In this document: piece by piece, positions 1 to 8,039 of the stretch
Position numbering within the stretch: the stretch's first letter is position 1
Layout: every line of letters starts with the position of its first letter
DNA from: an uncultured Ruminococcus sp.
Lineage (GTDB): Bacteria > Bacillota > Clostridia > Oscillospirales > Acutalibacteraceae
Assembly: GCA_934476515.1 (NCBI GenBank)
Contig: CAKSNZ010000033.1
Coordinates: 1-24,366 of the forward strand
Direction of reading: 5' to 3'
Length of the DNA stretch: 24,366 nucleotides
Notes under the pieces: model-generated
Told to the model about the DNA's origin: nothing
Database searches by the model: none
Seen by the model: only the letters and a program-made list of their open reading frames with translations
Position numbers and translations under genes: made by a program

Positions 1-84
1 GTCACTTCTCACCGATTAACAATGAAATATCCCCCTCTTTTTTACTTTTTTTATATCAAATTATTGACAAAGTCCCCAAAGCCA

Positions 85-103
85 CCTCCCTCAGCGAGGG
101 AGG
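85..103. repeat. Perfect 8-bp hairpin repeat
   Basis: CCTCCCTC and GAGGGAGG form perfect 8-bp arms around an AGC loop. The core CTCCCTCAG is shared with the left end of the larger element at 192-335, so the two probably belong to one family of intergenic repeats. No gene reads into it, so a terminator role is not supported. Confidence 0.55.
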
Positions 104-191
104 CAACAAGGTCTGTACAAATCTAAACTTATTAAGTAATTTCTAAATAGTACGAACTTTATATATTAGTAGAAATTGTGATAAAGACAAA

Positions 192-335
192 GGCTCCCTC
201 AGACGAGGTATTCCCTTGCTAAGGGAAATGTCCCGTTAGGGACAAAGGGTTTGCCGTTTTCGCTAGAAAAGCTAGTCGATTGTAAATTGACGGAACGGCA
301 ATTTACCTTTTATAAATCGACTGAAGGAGGGAAAA
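192..335. repeat. MITE-like multi-hairpin intergenic element
   Basis: The ends are imperfect inverted repeats: GGCTCCCTCAG at 192-202 and CTGAAGGAGGGA at 321-332. Between them lie nested perfect or near-perfect hairpins: TTCCCTT/AAGGGAA (211-217/221-227), TGTCCC/GGGACA (229-234/239-244), TTGCCGTT/AACGGCAA (251-258/294-301) and GTAAATTG/CAATTTAC (282-289/299-306). The last two arm pairs overlap, so two alternative folds are possible. There is no open reading frame. The size, terminal repeats and lack of coding suggest a non-autonomous miniature element or a structured RNA; exact ends are uncertain. Confidence 0.45.
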
Positions 336-341
336 ATTATA

Positions 342-373
342 AATTAGATGGATTAATCGGTTACCATCTAATT
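342..373. other. 10-bp inverted repeat
   Basis: AATTAGATGG (342-351) pairs perfectly with CCATCTAATT (364-373) around a 12-nt loop. It follows the MITE-like element directly and may be part of it. The rest of 374-480 is AT-rich and shows nothing I can name. Confidence 0.4.
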
Positions 374-486
374 AACCTACATTACATAATCAACTCCACA
401 AACCCAAATTTGTAGAAAAATTTTCCATATACTCACAATCAATTTCATATACTCACAAGTAAAATTGAAAAACTTACAACAACTCT

Positions 487-512
487 AAGGGGCAGTGTAT
501 TCACTGCCCCTT
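487..512. terminator. 11-bp stem terminator-like hairpin
   Basis: AAGGGGCAGTG and CACTGCCCCTT form a perfect 11-bp stem with loop TATT. It lies about 85 bp past the stop of the minus-strand spore protein gene. The T-rich side (TTATTTT) follows the hairpin on the plus strand, and the minus side lacks a clear U-tract. It may therefore be bidirectional or serve a plus-strand transcript from the element to its left. Confidence 0.5.
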
Positions 513-597
513 ATTTTACGGTTGATTTAATTTCACTATAGTTTTATCTTTATTAAACTACAGTTCATTAATTCTTTATAGCTGAAAATTCGGCTTA

Positions 598-795
598 TTA
601 TTTAACTGAGTTTTCGTAGCTTTCAATCATTTTCTTAACCATATTACCACCGATCTGACCTGCCTGACGGGATGTTAGGTCACCATTGTAACCGTCCTTT
701 AGGTTAACACCTACTTCTGATGCAGCTTCCATCTTTAGCTTATTAAGAGCAGCCTTTGCTTCCGGTACATTAATCTTGTTATTTGAGTTTGACAT
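598..795 (-). CDS. Alpha/beta-type small acid-soluble spore protein
   Basis: A 65-residue protein with the hallmark SASP pattern. An Asn-rich start is followed by A-L-N-K-L-K-M-E-A-A-S-E-V-G-V (about residues 15-30), then L-T-S-R-Q-A-G-Q-I-G-G-N-M-V-K-K-M-I (about 41-58). In this family these segments bind and saturate DNA in the forespore, protect it from UV and heat, and are degraded by the germination protease GPR at the conserved Glu in the S-E-V-G region. Length matches the usual 60-75 residues. The ATG at 795 has an AAGGAAA ribosome site. It is monocistronic by context. I could not find a convincing sigma-G promoter in 796-960, where only a GCAACAA/TTGTTGC hairpin (916-933) stands out. 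It is the main evidence that the organism sporulates. Confidence 0.93.
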   Translation of the reverse strand: MSNSNNKINVPEAKAALNKLKMEAASEVGVNLKDGYNGDLTSRQAGQIGGNMVKKMIESYENSVK

Positions 796-1012
796 ATAAA
801 TTTTCCTTTCTTCTCAGCATATTCACCATAAGAATTATTTCCTTTATTCTGCGAATAATTTATCCTTATAGTGTAACAATACTGAATGTTGTTTTATTTT
901 TCTTTATATTTTCAAGCAACAATTTCTTGTTGCAATAGTATTGTATGAGTATATAAACGAAATATTAAATGCAAATTTTGTTTTTTATTTTGCAAATTTT
1001 TGGGCAAAAAAA

Positions 1013-1033
1013 TAAGGACTTAAAAAGTCCTTA
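1013..1033 (-). terminator. Rho-independent terminator of the DtxR-family gene
   Basis: TAAGGACTT and AAGTCCTTA pair around a 3-nt AAA loop (TTT on the minus strand). On the minus strand the stem is followed by ATTTTTTT. It lies 20 bp beyond the stop at 1053. Confidence 0.85.
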
Positions 1034-1052
1034 AATTCACAAAATAATAAAA

Positions 1053-1439
1053 TCAATTATTCTTCATCATATTTTCCATTTTATTTGCATGGTGCTTCAG
1101 TGCAGAAAATGTTTCATCACTGATAACATGTTCAATCTTACAAGCATCAGCAGCTGCTACTTTTTCATCAACACCTAGTTTTCTAAATAATGCAGTTAGT
1201 ACAGTATGTCTTTCATAAGTTTTCTCAGCTACTTCCCTACCTAAATCAGTAAGAGTAAGGTGACCGTCACTGTTAGCAGTAACATAACCACCGTCTTTCA
1301 GCAGTCCCATTGCTCTACTTACGCTAGGCTTTGAGTAACCTAAGTATTCACCAACATCTATAGAACGAACATAAGGGTGTTCTTTACTAAGTACATATAT
1401 TGATTCCAGATACATTTCGCCTGATTCTTTTAGTTGCAT
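1053..1439 (-). CDS. DtxR/MntR-family metal-dependent transcriptional repressor
   Basis: A 128-residue regulator. An N-terminal winged helix (about 1-60, with V-R-S-I-D-V-G-E-Y-L and S-K-P-S-V-S-R-A-M recognition helix) is followed by the dimerisation/metal domain. Aligned by eye with DtxR, M9, C100, E103 and H104 match its primary metal ligands M10, C102, E105, H106. E12 and H78 match MntR E11 and H77. The DtxR ancillary-site residues H98 and E83 appear replaced (A96, T82). There is no C-terminal SH3-like domain, as in short MntR proteins (about 140 residues). The family represses metal uptake genes when Fe(II) or Mn(II) is bound; the M and C ligands lean toward iron, but this is inference. 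AGGAGGG precedes the ATG. It is a single-gene unit with its own promoter and terminator; no metal transporter lies nearby. Confidence 0.9.
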   Translation of the reverse strand: MQLKESGEMYLESIYVLSKEHPYVRSIDVGEYLGYSKPSVSRAMGLLKDGGYVTANSDGHLTLTDLGREVAEKTYERHTVLTALFRKLGVDEKVAAADACKIEHVISDETFSALKHHANKMENMMKNN

Positions 1440-1472
1440 AAATAAAAGCCCTCCTAAAATAAGGTTATATAT

Positions 1473-1501
1473 ATTTTAACATATATATATACTTTATGCA
1501 A
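1473..1501 (-). promoter_or_regulatory. Promoter of the DtxR-family gene with possible operator
   Basis: On the minus strand, TTGCAT (1496-1501), a 17-bp spacer and TAAAAT (1473-1478). The -10 box sits in a TATATAT/ATATATA inverted repeat (about 1466-1487), and TTTGCATAAA occurs twice just upstream. These could be an autoregulatory metal box, but I see no match to a known DtxR or MntR box. Confidence 0.6.
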
Positions 1502-1534
1502 ACATTATTTATGCAAATTTTACTTTATATTAAC

Positions 1535-1566
1535 AAAAGCCACCTACTATATGATAGGTGACTTTT
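1535..1566 (-). terminator. Terminator of the secreted Big_2 protein gene
   Basis: A 12-bp stem with 8-nt loop; the single mismatch becomes a G-U pair in the minus-strand RNA. The stem ends in TTTT then GTT. It starts 12 bp after the stop at 1578. Confidence 0.8.
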
Positions 1567-1577
1567 GATTTATAAAT

Positions 1578-2828
1578 TTACTTTACATTTACTTTTAGAT
1601 TTAGAGTTCTAACACCGTTAACCTTAACCTTTAGATTAGCAGTACCCTTTTTCTTACCTACAATGAAAATTTCATTTGTTTCCTTAGCTTTTGCTACAAA
1701 TACAATAACATTCTTTTTGTTGCCTGTGCACTTAATAGCAATGCTTGGTACTTTGCCTTGTACTCTAACTACTGTGCTATTGCCCTTTTTTATATTAACA
1801 TTAGCTTTTGATAATTTTGGTGCAGTAGTTACAGATATTTTAGTAGTAAGTTTTTTACCATTAGTTAGTGTAGCAGTAACTGTTGTATTACCCTTATTTA
1901 AACCGGTTACAACACCCTTATTGTTAACCTTTGCTACCTTATTATTAGACACTTTATAGTTCTTTACAGTACCATTAATCAACTTAACAGCAACATTAGC
2001 ACCGGACTTTACAGAATATTTTGAACTTAAGAATCTTGCTGATGTTGGGTCATATACTTTCTTGCCATCCTTATAAGCAGTAAAGTGGATAACATTTTTG
2101 CTATCAACCTTATTTAGCAAGGAAATAACCTTAGCTATACTGATATTATCTTCATCATAACAATAACGAAGTGGCTTTACTGTATTATTCTTTACAACAA
2201 ATAAACCTAAAGCATCAGGATACATTGTGTAATACTCAAAAGTATAATCATCTAATTCCATTGTTTCAGATGATGTATCAGGATCAGGGCCTTGAGCACT
2301 ACCATAAAAGATTGTATTATTACCGACTTTGCCTAAATTGATAATACCGTAGTCAGCATTACTGCTAGGATTTTTGTAGCCGACTTTTTTCATATAATTA
2401 TAAAATATATCATATGGTGTTTTTTTCTTTGAGGACTCAGTTCTGTCACCATAAACCAAATCGCTTAACAGATAGCTTGACATACTGGTAATTTCATCTG
2501 AAGATGCCAGTTTATAAATTTGGTCTTTAGTTAAGTACAAATCAGCATTAGGAAGACCAAAGCAATAGTAAGAATATCTGTATTGACCTTCACCTAATAT
2601 GTCATCAACAATTTTCTTGTCAATTACATTATAGGTTCTAATGCTACCTAAATCAGTAAACCAAGTATCAACATAGATTTCTTCTGTGTCAGTAGCTTCA
2701 GCTATTCTTTGCTTTAACTTATCGCTAAACTTACTTGTTACATCTTTTTCTGTTTCATCAGCCATTACAACAACCATTGTAGAAAATACCATCATAATAG
2801 CTAATGTGATTGATATTAATTTTTTCAT
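1578..2828 (-). CDS. Secreted protein with C-terminal Big_2-type Ig-like domain
   Basis: A 416-residue protein with a signal peptide (M-K-K-L, hydrophobic core, likely cut after V-M-A near residue 23). Residues about 25-265 are a region I do not recognise. It contains L-Y-L-T-K-D-Q-I-Y-K-L-A-S-S-D-E-I-T-S-M, which faintly recalls protease propeptide/inhibitor-type segments. Residues 268-335 show the Big_2 pattern (K-S-G-A-N-V-A-V, then S-N-N-K-V-A-K-V-N-N-K-G-V-V-T-G-L-N-K-G). A second beta-rich, Lys-rich segment closes the protein. It has no sorting motif, membrane anchor or catalytic motif that I can see, so it is probably released or loosely wall-bound. GGAGG lies upstream of the ATG. It is a single gene between terminators. 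Big_2 domains are common in adhesins and secreted enzymes, so function is open. Confidence 0.75.
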   Translation of the reverse strand: MKKLISITLAIMMVFSTMVVVMADETEKDVTSKFSDKLKQRIAEATDTEEIYVDTWFTDLGSIRTYNVIDKKIVDDILGEGQYRYSYYCFGLPNADLYLTKDQIYKLASSDEITSMSSYLLSDLVYGDRTESSKKKTPYDIFYNYMKKVGYKNPSSNADYGIINLGKVGNNTIFYGSAQGPDPDTSSETMELDDYTFEYYTMYPDALGLFVVKNNTVKPLRYCYDEDNISIAKVISLLNKVDSKNVIHFTAYKDGKKVYDPTSARFLSSKYSVKSGANVAVKLINGTVKNYKVSNNKVAKVNNKGVVTGLNKGNTTVTATLTNGKKLTTKISVTTAPKLSKANVNIKKGNSTVVRVQGKVPSIAIKCTGNKKNVIVFVAKAKETNEIFIVGKKKGTANLKVKVNGVRTLNLKVNVK

Positions 2829-2873
2829 ATAATTACCTCCAATTTTAAACTATTAGAATTTTCTTATATAAAT

Positions 2874-2894
2874 ATTATAATCTTTTAAGATTAT
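2874..2894 (-). promoter_or_regulatory. -10 element overlapped by 18-bp palindrome
   Basis: ATAATCTT and AAGATTAT (2877-2894) are perfect 8-bp arms with a 2-bp centre. A minus-strand TATAAT (2874-2879) overlaps its edge and there is no good -35 box 17 bp upstream. A palindrome filling the spacer of a promoter with weak -35 suggests a regulator site for the gene at 1578-2828. The rest of the 341-bp gap (2829-3169) holds the galM-side terminator and AT-rich sequence with nothing else recognised. Confidence 0.4.
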
Positions 2895-3037
2895 GAATAA
2901 TAGAGCAGAAGTAGCTAAATTTTGGCACTTTTTTTGTGCAACACTATATTTTTTCTAAGTATTTTTATTTAATATATACAATATCAATATACTTATTTAA
3001 ACATATTGCCAAAAGCATTTAACTAATCATACAAAAG

Positions 3038-3064
3038 AAATATCCCCCATAATTTGGGGGATTT
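3038..3064 (-). terminator. Terminator of the galactose operon
   Basis: ATCCCCC and GGGGGAT pair around a 7-nt loop, with AAA and TTT flanks extending the stem imperfectly. T-rich sequence follows on both strands, so it may work both ways. It is about 105 bp past the galM stop. Confidence 0.7.
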
Positions 3065-3169
3065 CTCTTTACAAGGGGTTATATAAATAAATAGGAGTTG
3101 GGCATTTTATTCTATGAAAATCACTTTTCATAAACACACTTTATAAACACATTTTTAATAATGATAAAA

Positions 3170-4216
3170 TCAATTAAAAACAAACTTAGTAGTTTGCTTA
3201 TACTTTTCATTTGCTTTAATAACAGTTGTAGGGAAAATATCCTGATTTACTGCATCAGGGAAACCCTGAGTTTCAAAGCAAATACCTGAGTTTTCTTTAT
3301 ATGCCTTGCTATGTTTACTTTCTGTGAGAGGTACATCAACATAGTTAGCTGAATAAATATGAACACCTTTCTGTGTTGTGTAGCACTTTAGGTTAATGCC
3401 GGTTTTCTCACCGATTAATGATGATGCAAGTACAAGGTCATCACCGTTATGATTTAGCACAAACATATGGTCAATACCTTTTGCAAGGCTAATTTGTATA
3501 TCACTGCTGTTTAGTGCAGTTTCAACTTCCTTAAATTCGCTAAAGTCAAATGGACTATCCTTAGTAGGAGTAATCTCACCTGTTGGAATTAGGTTTTTGT
3601 TAATAGGAATATAGCTTTTTGAGTTTACTTTCAGTAGGTGGTTTCTAACACTACCACTTGTGTCACCGTTAAGGTTAAAGTAAGAATGGTTTGTCATATT
3701 ACAAACAGTATCTTTGTCAGAAACTGCACCATACTCTATTGTTAAGGTACTGTCATTGTCAAAGGTATATTTTACTTTTACCTTTAGGTTACCGGGATAA
3801 CCCTCTTCACCATCAGCACTTGTCATTGTAAATACAACACTGTCATTCACAATTTTAGTATTCCATAGCTTTCGGTTAAAACCTACATTGCCACCATGAA
3901 GATGGTTGTTGCCGTTGTTAATAGGCAAAGTATATGCCTTGCCCTTTAAAGTAAATTTACCGTTAGCAATTCTGCCACAACATCTGCCGATTGTACCACC
4001 GAAGTAAGTACCGTTATTTTCGTAATCTGCAATATGCTTATAGCCTAGCACAACATCAGTTAAGTTGTCATCCTTATCCTTAATCATTAAGGATACAATA
4101 GTTGCACCATAGTCACATACTGTTACACTTTCACCTATATTATTAACAATAGTATATAGGTGAGTATTTTCACCTTTTGAAGTTGTTTCAAAATCCCTGA
4201 TTTCTACCTTTGACAT
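3170..4216 (-). CDS. galM: Aldose 1-epimerase (galactose mutarotase)
   Basis: A 348-residue cytoplasmic enzyme interconverting beta- and alpha-D-galactose so that galactokinase receives its alpha substrate. Visible family motifs are N-N-H-L-H-G-G (His107), N-H-S-Y-F-N-L (His177) and C-F-E-T-Q-G-F-P-D-A with the likely catalytic base Glu315, plus Y-F-G-G-T-I-G-R near residue 72. Length is normal for GalM. A GTG at 4225 in the same frame adds three residues, but AGGTAGGTG with 6 nt to the ATG at 4216 makes the ATG the better start. It is the last gene of the galactose operon, starting 16 bp after the galT stop. Confidence 0.93.
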   Translation of the reverse strand: MSKVEIRDFETTSKGENTHLYTIVNNIGESVTVCDYGATIVSLMIKDKDDNLTDVVLGYKHIADYENNGTYFGGTIGRCCGRIANGKFTLKGKAYTLPINNGNNHLHGGNVGFNRKLWNTKIVNDSVVFTMTSADGEEGYPGNLKVKVKYTFDNDSTLTIEYGAVSDKDTVCNMTNHSYFNLNGDTSGSVRNHLLKVNSKSYIPINKNLIPTGEITPTKDSPFDFSEFKEVETALNSSDIQISLAKGIDHMFVLNHNGDDLVLASSLIGEKTGINLKCYTTQKGVHIYSANYVDVPLTESKHSKAYKENSGICFETQGFPDAVNQDIFPTTVIKANEKYKQTTKFVFN

Positions 4217-4232
4217 TATTTTCACCTACCTA

Positions 4233-5744
4233 TTACAATGTTTCAATAAACTTCTTAAATGCTTTTTTGCCACTTTCGTTTCTCTTAAATACACCTGCAT
4301 CTTTAAGTACATTTAAGAACACTTCACCGATTTCTTGGTGGAGAATTTCATCAATATTTTCTTCATTGATTGAACTGTATTTCTCAGTAAATTCATTTAC
4401 CCAGTCAGTATGTTTACTGATTTCTTCAATACCGGAAATATCCTTACCCTGTAGAATTGCATCCTTTAGCATAGCCATTTCTTTCTTTAATCTTGATGGC
4501 AAAACTGCAAGTCCCATAACTTCAATAAGACCGATATTCTCTTTCTTAATATGATGTAAATTTTTGTGTGGATGGAATACACCTAATGGGTGTTCCTCAG
4601 TAGTAATATTATTTCTCAGTACAAGGTCAATTACATACTTACCATTCTTTGTGAAAACAATAGGTGTAATTGTTGAGTGTCTTTCACCGTCAGTTTCAGC
4701 AAAGATAAAACTATCTTCATCAGTATAGTTTCTCCATTTATTAAGGATATGTTCTGAAAGTTTAATAAGACTGTCGGTATCTTCACCTGTAAGTCTAATA
4801 ACTGACATAGGCCATTTTACAATTCCACATTCCACATTTTCGTAACCTGATACGGAAAACTTTTCTTCTACATCAGCTTTGTTAAGTGCAAAGTTATATC
4901 TGCCGCCTTGGAAATGTTCATGAGTAAGAATTGAACCACCAACAATAGGCAAATCGGCATTTGAACCGATAATGTAATGTGGGAACATTTTGATAAAGTC
5001 AAATAGCTTTCTAAATGTTGATGAGTCAATAACCATAGGTGTATGTTCACCGTTAAAAACAATACAATGTTCATTGTAATAAACATATGGTGAATACTGC
5101 ATATACCACTGACTGTTATCAAGTGTTATAGGAATGATTCTGTGGTTACTTCTTGCAGGATGGTTAATTCTACCGGCATAACCTTCATTCTCTTTACATA
5201 GTAAGCACTTTGGATAGCTTGATTGCTTTTGTAACTTTGCCTGAGCTATAGCCTTAGGGTCTTTCTCAGGCTTAGAAAGATTAATAGTAATATCAATGTC
5301 ACCATATTCTGTGGAGGTTTTCCACTTTAAATCTTTCTTTACTCTATATCTTCTGATATAGTCAGTATCTCTGCTAAACTTATAATAATAATCAGTAGCC
5401 TTTACAGGAGAAACATTGTAGTTACTCCAAAATTCTTTAATAACTTCTGATGGTCTTTTTACCATTGTACTCATAATTCTAACATCAAATAAGTCACGAT
5501 ATGTAACTGTATTTTCAGGAATTAGATTTCTTTCATAAGCATAGTCAAGCAGTCCACTTAAAATTTCTTCAAGGTTACTTTCAGAGTCATCAGTAAGTTC
5601 TGCATTACTGTCATCAGGTTCATCCATCTTATATAAATCAAGTAACTGATTGATAGTATAGATAGTATCTTCTTTTTCTATAAGACCTGTGTTTAGTCCG
5701 TAAGAAACTAATCGTAAAATCAAACTATATAAACTTGCTTTCAT
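4233..5744 (-). CDS. galT: UDP-glucose--hexose-1-phosphate uridylyltransferase, Firmicutes type
   Basis: A 503-residue cytoplasmic enzyme that swaps UMP between UDP-glucose and galactose-1-phosphate, giving UDP-galactose and glucose-1-phosphate. The length is that of the long Firmicutes GalT class (about 490-510), not the roughly 350-residue E. coli type. The His-x-His active site is in I-L-T-H-E-H-F-Q-G-G (His275, His277). Y-P-K-C-L-L-C-K-E-N-E-G-Y-A-G-R follows the family pattern near 178-191, with C180 and C183 a possible metal pair. The ATG at 5744 is read from a GTGAGG ribosome site that overlaps the galE stop codon, so the two genes are probably translationally coupled. Confidence 0.94.
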   Translation of the reverse strand: MKASLYSLILRLVSYGLNTGLIEKEDTIYTINQLLDLYKMDEPDDSNAELTDDSESNLEEILSGLLDYAYERNLIPENTVTYRDLFDVRIMSTMVKRPSEVIKEFWSNYNVSPVKATDYYYKFSRDTDYIRRYRVKKDLKWKTSTEYGDIDITINLSKPEKDPKAIAQAKLQKQSSYPKCLLCKENEGYAGRINHPARSNHRIIPITLDNSQWYMQYSPYVYYNEHCIVFNGEHTPMVIDSSTFRKLFDFIKMFPHYIIGSNADLPIVGGSILTHEHFQGGRYNFALNKADVEEKFSVSGYENVECGIVKWPMSVIRLTGEDTDSLIKLSEHILNKWRNYTDEDSFIFAETDGERHSTITPIVFTKNGKYVIDLVLRNNITTEEHPLGVFHPHKNLHHIKKENIGLIEVMGLAVLPSRLKKEMAMLKDAILQGKDISGIEEISKHTDWVNEFTEKYSSINEENIDEILHQEIGEVFLNVLKDAGVFKRNESGKKAFKKFIETL

Positions 5745-5754
5745 TGCTAAAACC

Positions 5755-6747
5755 TCACTTACTATATCCGTTAGGATGGGTAGAATGCCACTTCCAAGCT
5801 GTACTGATAATTGTATCTAGGCTGTCATATTCAGGACACCAACCAAGAACTTTCTTTGCCTTATCACTTGAAGCAATAAGTACTGCAGGGTCACCTGCTC
5901 TTCTACCTTCTTCAACAACTTTAATGTCCTTGCCTGTAACTTCCTTTGCTTTTTCAATAACTTCTTTTACTGTAAAGCCTACACCGTTACCTAGGTTGAA
6001 AATATCACTTTTGCCACCATTAACAAGGTACTGTACTGCAAGGATATGAGCCTGTGCTAAGTCTGTAACATGGATATAATCCCTTACACAAGTGCCATCT
6101 TTAGTGTTGTAATCTGTACCGAAAATGCTGATGTGGTCACGCTTACCGGTAGCAGTTTGTAGGATAATTGGGATTAGATGAGTTTCAGGAGAATGAGCCT
6201 CACCGATTTCACCACTAATATGAGCACCACAAGCATTGAAGTATCTTAGTGATACATAATGCAAGTTGTGAGCCTTTTCTACCCAATAGAACATTCTTTC
6301 CATTGACTTTTTTGTTTCACCGTAACAGTTAGTTGGATTAGTAGGGTCGGTTTCTAGGATAGGTGTTCTTTCAGGTTCACCATAAGTTGCAGCAGTTGAA
6401 GAAAATACAACCTTGTCAATGTTGTGAGCAACTAAAGATTGTAACAACACCTTAGTACCGTTAAGGTTATTATCATAGTACTTAAGTGGGTTTGTCATAC
6501 TTTCACCAACTAAAGAATTAGCTGCAAAGTGAATTACTGCATCAATGTCCTTTTCATTGTCAAGAACATTGTCAATATCTTCTCTGTTTCTAAGGTCACC
6601 CTTATAAAATTTGGCATCCGGATGAACTGCCTCTATGTGACCTGTTTCCAAATTGTCAAATACAACTACACTGTGACCTTGTTCAATAAGTCTATATACT
6701 GTATGTGAGCCAATATAACCAGCTCCACCTAAAACCAAAATTTTCAT
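5755..6747 (-). CDS. galE: UDP-glucose 4-epimerase
   Basis: A 330-residue short-chain dehydrogenase-type enzyme that regenerates UDP-glucose from UDP-galactose using bound NAD. The N-terminal G-G-A-G-Y-I-G-S-H (residues 7-15) is the Rossmann NAD-binding turn, D31-N-L the usual acidic residue after strand 2, and F-S-S-T-A-A-T-Y-G (115-123) with Y142-x-x-x-K146 the catalytic set. Length is typical (about 330-340). AAGGAGG lies 6 nt before the ATG and overlaps the galK stop. Together with galK, galT and galM it completes the Leloir pathway; it can also supply UDP-galactose for cell-surface polysaccharides. Confidence 0.95.
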   Translation of the reverse strand: MKILVLGGAGYIGSHTVYRLIEQGHSVVVFDNLETGHIEAVHPDAKFYKGDLRNREDIDNVLDNEKDIDAVIHFAANSLVGESMTNPLKYYDNNLNGTKVLLQSLVAHNIDKVVFSSTAATYGEPERTPILETDPTNPTNCYGETKKSMERMFYWVEKAHNLHYVSLRYFNACGAHISGEIGEAHSPETHLIPIILQTATGKRDHISIFGTDYNTKDGTCVRDYIHVTDLAQAHILAVQYLVNGGKSDIFNLGNGVGFTVKEVIEKAKEVTGKDIKVVEEGRRAGDPAVLIASSDKAKKVLGWCPEYDSLDTIISTAWKWHSTHPNGYSK

Positions 6748-6758
6748 AAGTTTCCTCC

Positions 6759-8039
6759 TTAAATTACTCTGATACCACCGTATTTTCTAATCTTTAGAAT
6801 ATGACAAGAATTTTCTCCAAATACATTGTCAATAAATGACTTGTAGCTATCTACAAAGTCGTTGTGTACAAATGCCTGAATTGTACCGGCAAAGCCACCA
6901 CCATGAACTCTGCATACACCATATGTTCTTAGTAGGCTTTCGCTTAGTGCAAGGGCAATTGACATATTCTGATGTTGTACATCTCTGTTTGTATAAACAT
7001 TTTGTAGATACTTAAATGATGAGTTACCTGACTTTTTGATTGCATCTAGGAATTCATCAAACTTACCCTTTTCAAGAGCATCAACTGCGTTTTGAACATT
7101 CTTTTCTTCTGTAAAGAAGTGGAATGCTCTAAGAGCAGGTCTGTCACCTACTGCCTCTCTAATTTTAGCAAGGTGAAGATAAAATTCGTTTGAGTCACAT
7201 TCTCTAAGAACTTCCTTGCCCATATAGTTTGCAACTTTCTTCATTTCAGAAGGAATCATTGCATAGTCATCAGTAAGGTCAACATGGTCACCCTTGGTAT
7301 CTACAATACATAGGCTGTAATTATACTGTTCAAAATCTGTAGTGATTTTCTTTACAATAGGCTTTTCAGGGTTTTTAAAATCAATATTGATAATACCACC
7401 AACTGAACAAGCCATCTGGTCCATAAGACCACAAGGTTTCTTGAAATATACATTTTCTGCAAATTGAGAAATCTGTGCAATTTCTACTGAGTCAATTTTC
7501 ATATCATTGTATAGACCAGAAATAATTGTACCGATAATTACTTCAAAAGCAGCAGAAGAAGAAAGTCCTGCACCAACAAGTACATCACTTGTTGCATAAG
7601 CATTAAAGCCACCGATTTTGTAGCCTTTATCCTTAAGACCTTTTAGCACACCTCTGATGAGGCTGACTGTTGTGCCTGCCTCATCATCGTTAATTCTTAA
7701 ATCGTTAATATCAATTGTAATCATATCGTAACCATCAGATACAAGTTTGATAATGTTGTCGTTATGCTTTGATGCAATAGCGATTGTATCTAGGTTAATT
7801 GAAGTTGCAAGAACTTTACCGTGCTGATGGTCTGTGTGGTTACCACAAACTTCACTTCTACCCGGTGCACTAAAGATTTCTACATTGTCAGGGCAAAAGA
7901 TTGTTTCGTACTGTTCAATAGCATTGATGTATCTTTTCTTCTGATAATCAAGTACATTTTCATCTACATAAACATCTTTAAATACATTGTCATATTCACC
8001 GTTAGATATTTTAGTAATAGCATCCTTAGTGTTAATCAT
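6759..8039 (-). CDS. galK: Galactokinase (GHMP kinase family)
   Basis: A 426-residue ATP-dependent kinase making galactose-1-phosphate. The substrate signature appears as A-P-G-R-S-E-V-C-G-N-H-T-D-H-Q-H-G (58-74). This is a clostridial variant of the usual G-R-x-N-L-I-G-E-H-T-D-Y, in which Asn replaces the Glu before His and His replaces the Tyr. The GHMP ATP loop is V-G-A-G-L-S-S-S-A-A (155-164), and a C-terminal V-H-G-G-G-F-A-G-T-I-Q-A matches motif 3. It is slightly longer than E. coli GalK (382). The start ATG shares one base with the transporter stop (TAATG), so translation is coupled. Given the operon, galactose is the likely substrate, though a related sugar is not excluded by the variant signature. 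Confidence 0.92.
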   Translation of the reverse strand: MINTKDAITKISNGEYDNVFKDVYVDENVLDYQKKRYINAIEQYETIFCPDNVEIFSAPGRSEVCGNHTDHQHGKVLATSINLDTIAIASKHNDNIIKLVSDGYDMITIDINDLRINDDEAGTTVSLIRGVLKGLKDKGYKIGGFNAYATSDVLVGAGLSSSAAFEVIIGTIISGLYNDMKIDSVEIAQISQFAENVYFKKPCGLMDQMACSVGGIINIDFKNPEKPIVKKITTDFEQYNYSLCIVDTKGDHVDLTDDYAMIPSEMKKVANYMGKEVLRECDSNEFYLHLAKIREAVGDRPALRAFHFFTEEKNVQNAVDALEKGKFDEFLDAIKKSGNSSFKYLQNVYTNRDVQHQNMSIALALSESLLRTYGVCRVHGGGFAGTIQAFVHNDFVDSYKSFIDNVFGENSCHILKIRKYGGIRVI

